Assembly (NCBI GenBank): GCA_049522195.1
Contig: JBEKOB010000138.1
Coordinates: forward strand, 1 to 6,571
Source: UBA9647 sp049522195
Lineage (GTDB): Bacteria > Bacteroidota > Ignavibacteria > UBA10030
Length of the DNA stretch: 6,571 bases
Direction: 5' to 3'
Shown: positions 4,730-6,571 of the stretch, piece by piece
Numbering within the stretch: position 1 is the first letter of the stretch
Layout of the letters: each line of letters starts with the position of its first letter
Notes under the pieces: generated by a model
Told to the model about the DNA's origin: nothing
Database searches by the model: none
What the model saw: the letters and a program-made list of their open reading frames with translations, nothing else
Position numbers and translations under genes: made by a program

Positions 4730-5743
4730 TTATTGCAGCAATCTGATGGCGCGCTCAAATTGCAGGTCATATCCATTCTTCACATCGTCCCTGGTTTGCA
4801 TCACGACAATATCAGGCGGAATGCCGTTCCATTCGACGGGCATCCCATCATACCGGCAAAGATCTTTTGTCGATACCCGGATCTCTCTTCCGCTCGGCAG
4901 TGAAAAATACTCCGGCGCTCCCCCGCCACCCCCCGTCGTATCTCCAACGAGCGTCACATTCTGGATCTGCCTCATCATCTCGGCAAAACTCTCCGTCGTG
5001 CTGAAGCAAACACCGTTGATGAGCACGACGACAGGTTTTGTGTACGTGAACGGTCCTGACGGCTGAAGTGCGGGAATATTCTGCGGCTTTCCTTGAATAT
5101 AGATCGGATAGTACGGCAGCGGCGAAGATATGAACCGGCTGACCATCATGTCTGAGATAACTGTTGAGCCGCCTCCGTTGTGACGCACGTCGATGATCAG
5201 GCCTCTGGTGTCACGCAGGTAAGACAGGACATCGTTGAACTCGTAAACCCAAGTGCCTTGCGTGAATGTCAGAATCCTGATATACCCGTTGCCATCAGGA
5301 AGAATCCCATACTCCATCCTGTTTCCCCCCGCCACCTTCAAGTCTTCTGTGAAGTACTTGCGGACAACGAGAGGATCAAACGACATAAGATCCCGTGCTG
5401 TCCTAGGAGGCGTGTACGTGCGCACCTCCTGGCCGGTTTGACTTGTCAGATCAACATGCCCGTCTTTGAGCTCGGCAAGCAAATCAAAGAGGAGCTGAAA
5501 GCCCTCATCGCCTTGCGCTGCCTGAGCCCGTGGGAGATAAACGGTATGAATGCTATCCCAGTTGATCCGCTTGAACTGAAAATATGGATAGACGGAATCT
5601 GTGATCGCCCATGCACGCTCGAAATCGGCGACGTTGTTGGTATGAACGGGGTTGTTCACCAGAAGATCGCTGCACGCGGCGAGCATTCCCGCAAGAATCA
5701 ACACCACCAACAAAATGCGTATGGTGTGATATCTACCTCCCAT
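4730..5743 (-). CDS. S41-family (tricorn/IRBP-like) lipoprotein peptidase
   Basis: 337-residue predicted serine peptidase, likely lipid-anchored in the envelope. The start is the ATG at 5743, directly before a lipoprotein signal: hydrophobic residues 8-20 and lipobox LAAC with Cys24. An upstream in-frame extension to 5914 would only translate a repeat array and bury the signal. Residues 41-99 form the helical N-terminal region typical of tricorn-like S41 proteins, ending LKDGHVDL with a probable catalytic His96. The TSPc core follows: GNGYIRILTF (151-160), LIIDVRHNGGGS (182-193), VVVLINGVCFSTTE with the expected nucleophile Ser248, and VGDTTGGGGGAP (266-277), then GIPPDIVV (307-314). The Lys of C-terminal processing proteases is absent: Gly lies at that position, as in the Ser/His-type branch. 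No PDZ domain is apparent. Substrate unknown. No strong Shine-Dalgarno site; a small GGAAT/ATTCC hairpin (5752-5766) lies in the leader. The upstream neighbour is an outer-membrane barrel. Confidence 0.88.
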   Translation of the reverse strand: MGGRYHTIRILLVVLILAGMLAACSDLLVNNPVHTNNVADFERAWAITDSVYPYFQFKRINWDSIHTVYLPRAQAAQGDEGFQLLFDLLAELKDGHVDLTSQTGQEVRTYTPPRTARDLMSFDPLVVRKYFTEDLKVAGGNRMEYGILPDGNGYIRILTFTQGTWVYEFNDVLSYLRDTRGLIIDVRHNGGGSTVISDMMVSRFISSPLPYYPIYIQGKPQNIPALQPSGPFTYTKPVVVLINGVCFSTTESFAEMMRQIQNVTLVGDTTGGGGGAPEYFSLPSGREIRVSTKDLCRYDGMPVEWNGIPPDIVVMQTRDDVKNGYDLQFERAIRLLQ

Positions 5744-5775
5744 CGCAAAAGGGAATCTTGTATTCCTGGTATTTA

Positions 5776-5879
5776 TGGTTTCTAACGCGGAGACGCAGAG
5801 ACCGCTGAGCAACGCAGAGTCTGTAAACCATTTCCCTCTGCGATTCTCCGCGCACTCCGCGACTCTGCGATGAAAACCA
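5776..5879. repeat. Palindromic CGCAGAG array in the S41 leader
   Basis: Left arm 5784-5819 holds four units of 8-10 bp (variants of ACGCAGAG); right arm 5836-5871 holds four complementary units (CTCTGCG variants). The 36-bp arms match at 27 positions without a gap, with a 16-base loop. The symmetry continues outside: TGGTTTC at 5776-5782 against GAAAACCA at 5872-5879. It lies between the partial barrel gene and the S41 gene, so it may end the former's transcript or form part of the latter's leader. Confidence 0.75.
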
Positions 5880-5903
5880 CAATAGGCCATATTAGACACG
5901 GCA

Positions 5904-6571
5904 CTAGAACGCATAGGAAAGGGATACGATCAGATTGTCATCTGCGGCAATAAAATATTCCCACGCACTGACGCGAGTCACGTCAAACCGATATCCAATT
6001 GATGCATTGAGCGATTTCATGAACTGGTAAGAGACTGCAATCTCCCCGTCCGCGTCCACCCCTTTGAACGGCATGAGAGGTTTCGAGGAAGACTCGCTGC
6101 TGCTGTTTGAATTGACAGTATGAAAACCCATGGAAAGGAGCGTTGTGTGCGCTGCAGCCTGCACACGGAGACGTTCGTTCAATAACCAGAACGCCTCGGC
6201 CTTTATACCTCCCGAAACCAGACCAATGTTCGATTGAAGGTTTTCCGGACCTATAATATCATCCTTTCTGTGATACTCATACAGCTCGGCAGTAGGCCCC
6301 AGGAAAATCTTGACGCTCTTTGAACACATGATTGCATCAGCAATCGGATAGAGATACTCAATCGACACCCTGAATTGTTGTATGTCTGAACTGACATTGA
6401 AGTTCTTGAGGTCCGGAGCGTGTTGATATTCCAGATGCAGACGGAAACCGTACGTCTCGTGATACTTTGACCAGGTCACGCCATAGAAGGGGATGCTGCC
6501 CGAATACTTCTCGCCGGAGATATACTCGTCGCGAACGGCGAAGGTGCCAATTCCACCCTGGAGAGTGAGTC
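5904..6571 (-). CDS. Outer-membrane beta-barrel protein, 5' truncated
   Basis: The frame is open from the right edge of the window to TAG at 5904-5906; 221 residues are visible and the N-terminus with any signal peptide is outside. The sequence is typical of an outer-membrane barrel: strands such as RLHLEYQHAP, FRVSIEYLYPI, VKIFLGPTAELYEYH, RVQAAAHTTLLSMGF, GEIAVSYQFM and LNASIGYRFDV, separated by polar loops, and a C-terminal strand LIVSLSYAF ending in Phe, the usual recognition signal for barrel assembly (BAM). One loop is Ser-rich (NSNSSSESSSK). The visible start of the frame carries YISGEKYSGSIPFYGVTW. No specific transported substrate can be inferred. A GTG at 6479 could be called as a start, but the open frame and barrel pattern continue upstream, so the gene is truncated by the window. 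The S41 lipoprotein lies downstream on the same strand. Confidence 0.82.
   Translation of the reverse strand, partial: LTLQGGIGTFAVRDEYISGEKYSGSIPFYGVTWSKYHETYGFRLHLEYQHAPDLKNFNVSSDIQQFRVSIEYLYPIADAIMCSKSVKIFLGPTAELYEYHRKDDIIGPENLQSNIGLVSGGIKAEAFWLLNERLRVQAAAHTTLLSMGFHTVNSNSSSESSSKPLMPFKGVDADGEIAVSYQFMKSLNASIGYRFDVTRVSAWEYFIAADDNLIVSLSYAF

Noticed and set aside
5405..5430. AGGAGG/CCTCCT inverted repeat inside the S41 gene
   Set aside because: Six-bp arms in coding sequence, with mismatched and wobble pairs inside; no start codon of a plausible gene is placed to use it.
5180..5785. 201-codon + strand frame opposite the S41 gene
   Set aside because: Antisense shadow of a gene with clear S41 motifs; no recognisable domain and irregular composition.
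5744..5914. N-terminal extension of the S41 peptidase to 5914
   Set aside because: It translates the palindromic CGCAGAG array and would put the lipoprotein signal peptide inside the protein.

Overview
The window looks like a piece of chromosome from a Gram-negative bacterium of the Bacteroidota/Chlorobiota/Ignavibacteria kind. This is an inference from the gene types: outer-membrane beta-barrels, lipoproteins, an S41 lipoprotein peptidase without PDZ, and mostly weak Shine-Dalgarno sites. No rRNA, tRNA, CRISPR array, transposase or phage gene is visible.

Layout. The left fifth is on the + strand and is housekeeping-like: the 3' part of a class I aspartate-type aminotransferase (1-1147), then a small FmdB-type zinc-ribbon protein with a Ser/Lys-rich tail (1314-1646). 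Everything from about 1777 to the right edge is on the - strand and codes for envelope proteins. In transcription order (right to left) these are a partial outer-membrane beta-barrel (5904-6571), an S41-type lipoprotein peptidase (4730-5743), a large beta-barrel-like exported protein split into two reading frames at a run of eight C (4396-3539 and 3534-2770), and two tandemly duplicated small putative lipoproteins of unknown function (2663-2283 and 2177-1779). The two strands converge at about 1647-1778.

The most informative structure lies outside the obvious genes. (1) The barrel gene is out of frame at a homopolymer, and loss of one base would restore a 541-residue protein; this is either a phase-variable switch or a sequencing/assembly indel. 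(2) The small lipoprotein gene is duplicated together with about 52 bp of upstream DNA, which carries spaced 10-bp direct repeats and a 14-bp palindrome at the ribosome-binding site. (3) Several intergenic gaps hold short-period arrays (7, 7, 8 and 8-10 bp), three of them arranged as imperfect palindromes, each with its own unit sequence. One of these arrays is open in the S41 frame and would produce a false N-terminal extension if annotated automatically. I see no clear evidence for a complete new defence or mobile system; the strongest leads are the frame-switch candidate, the duplicated lipoprotein pair and the palindromic arrays.
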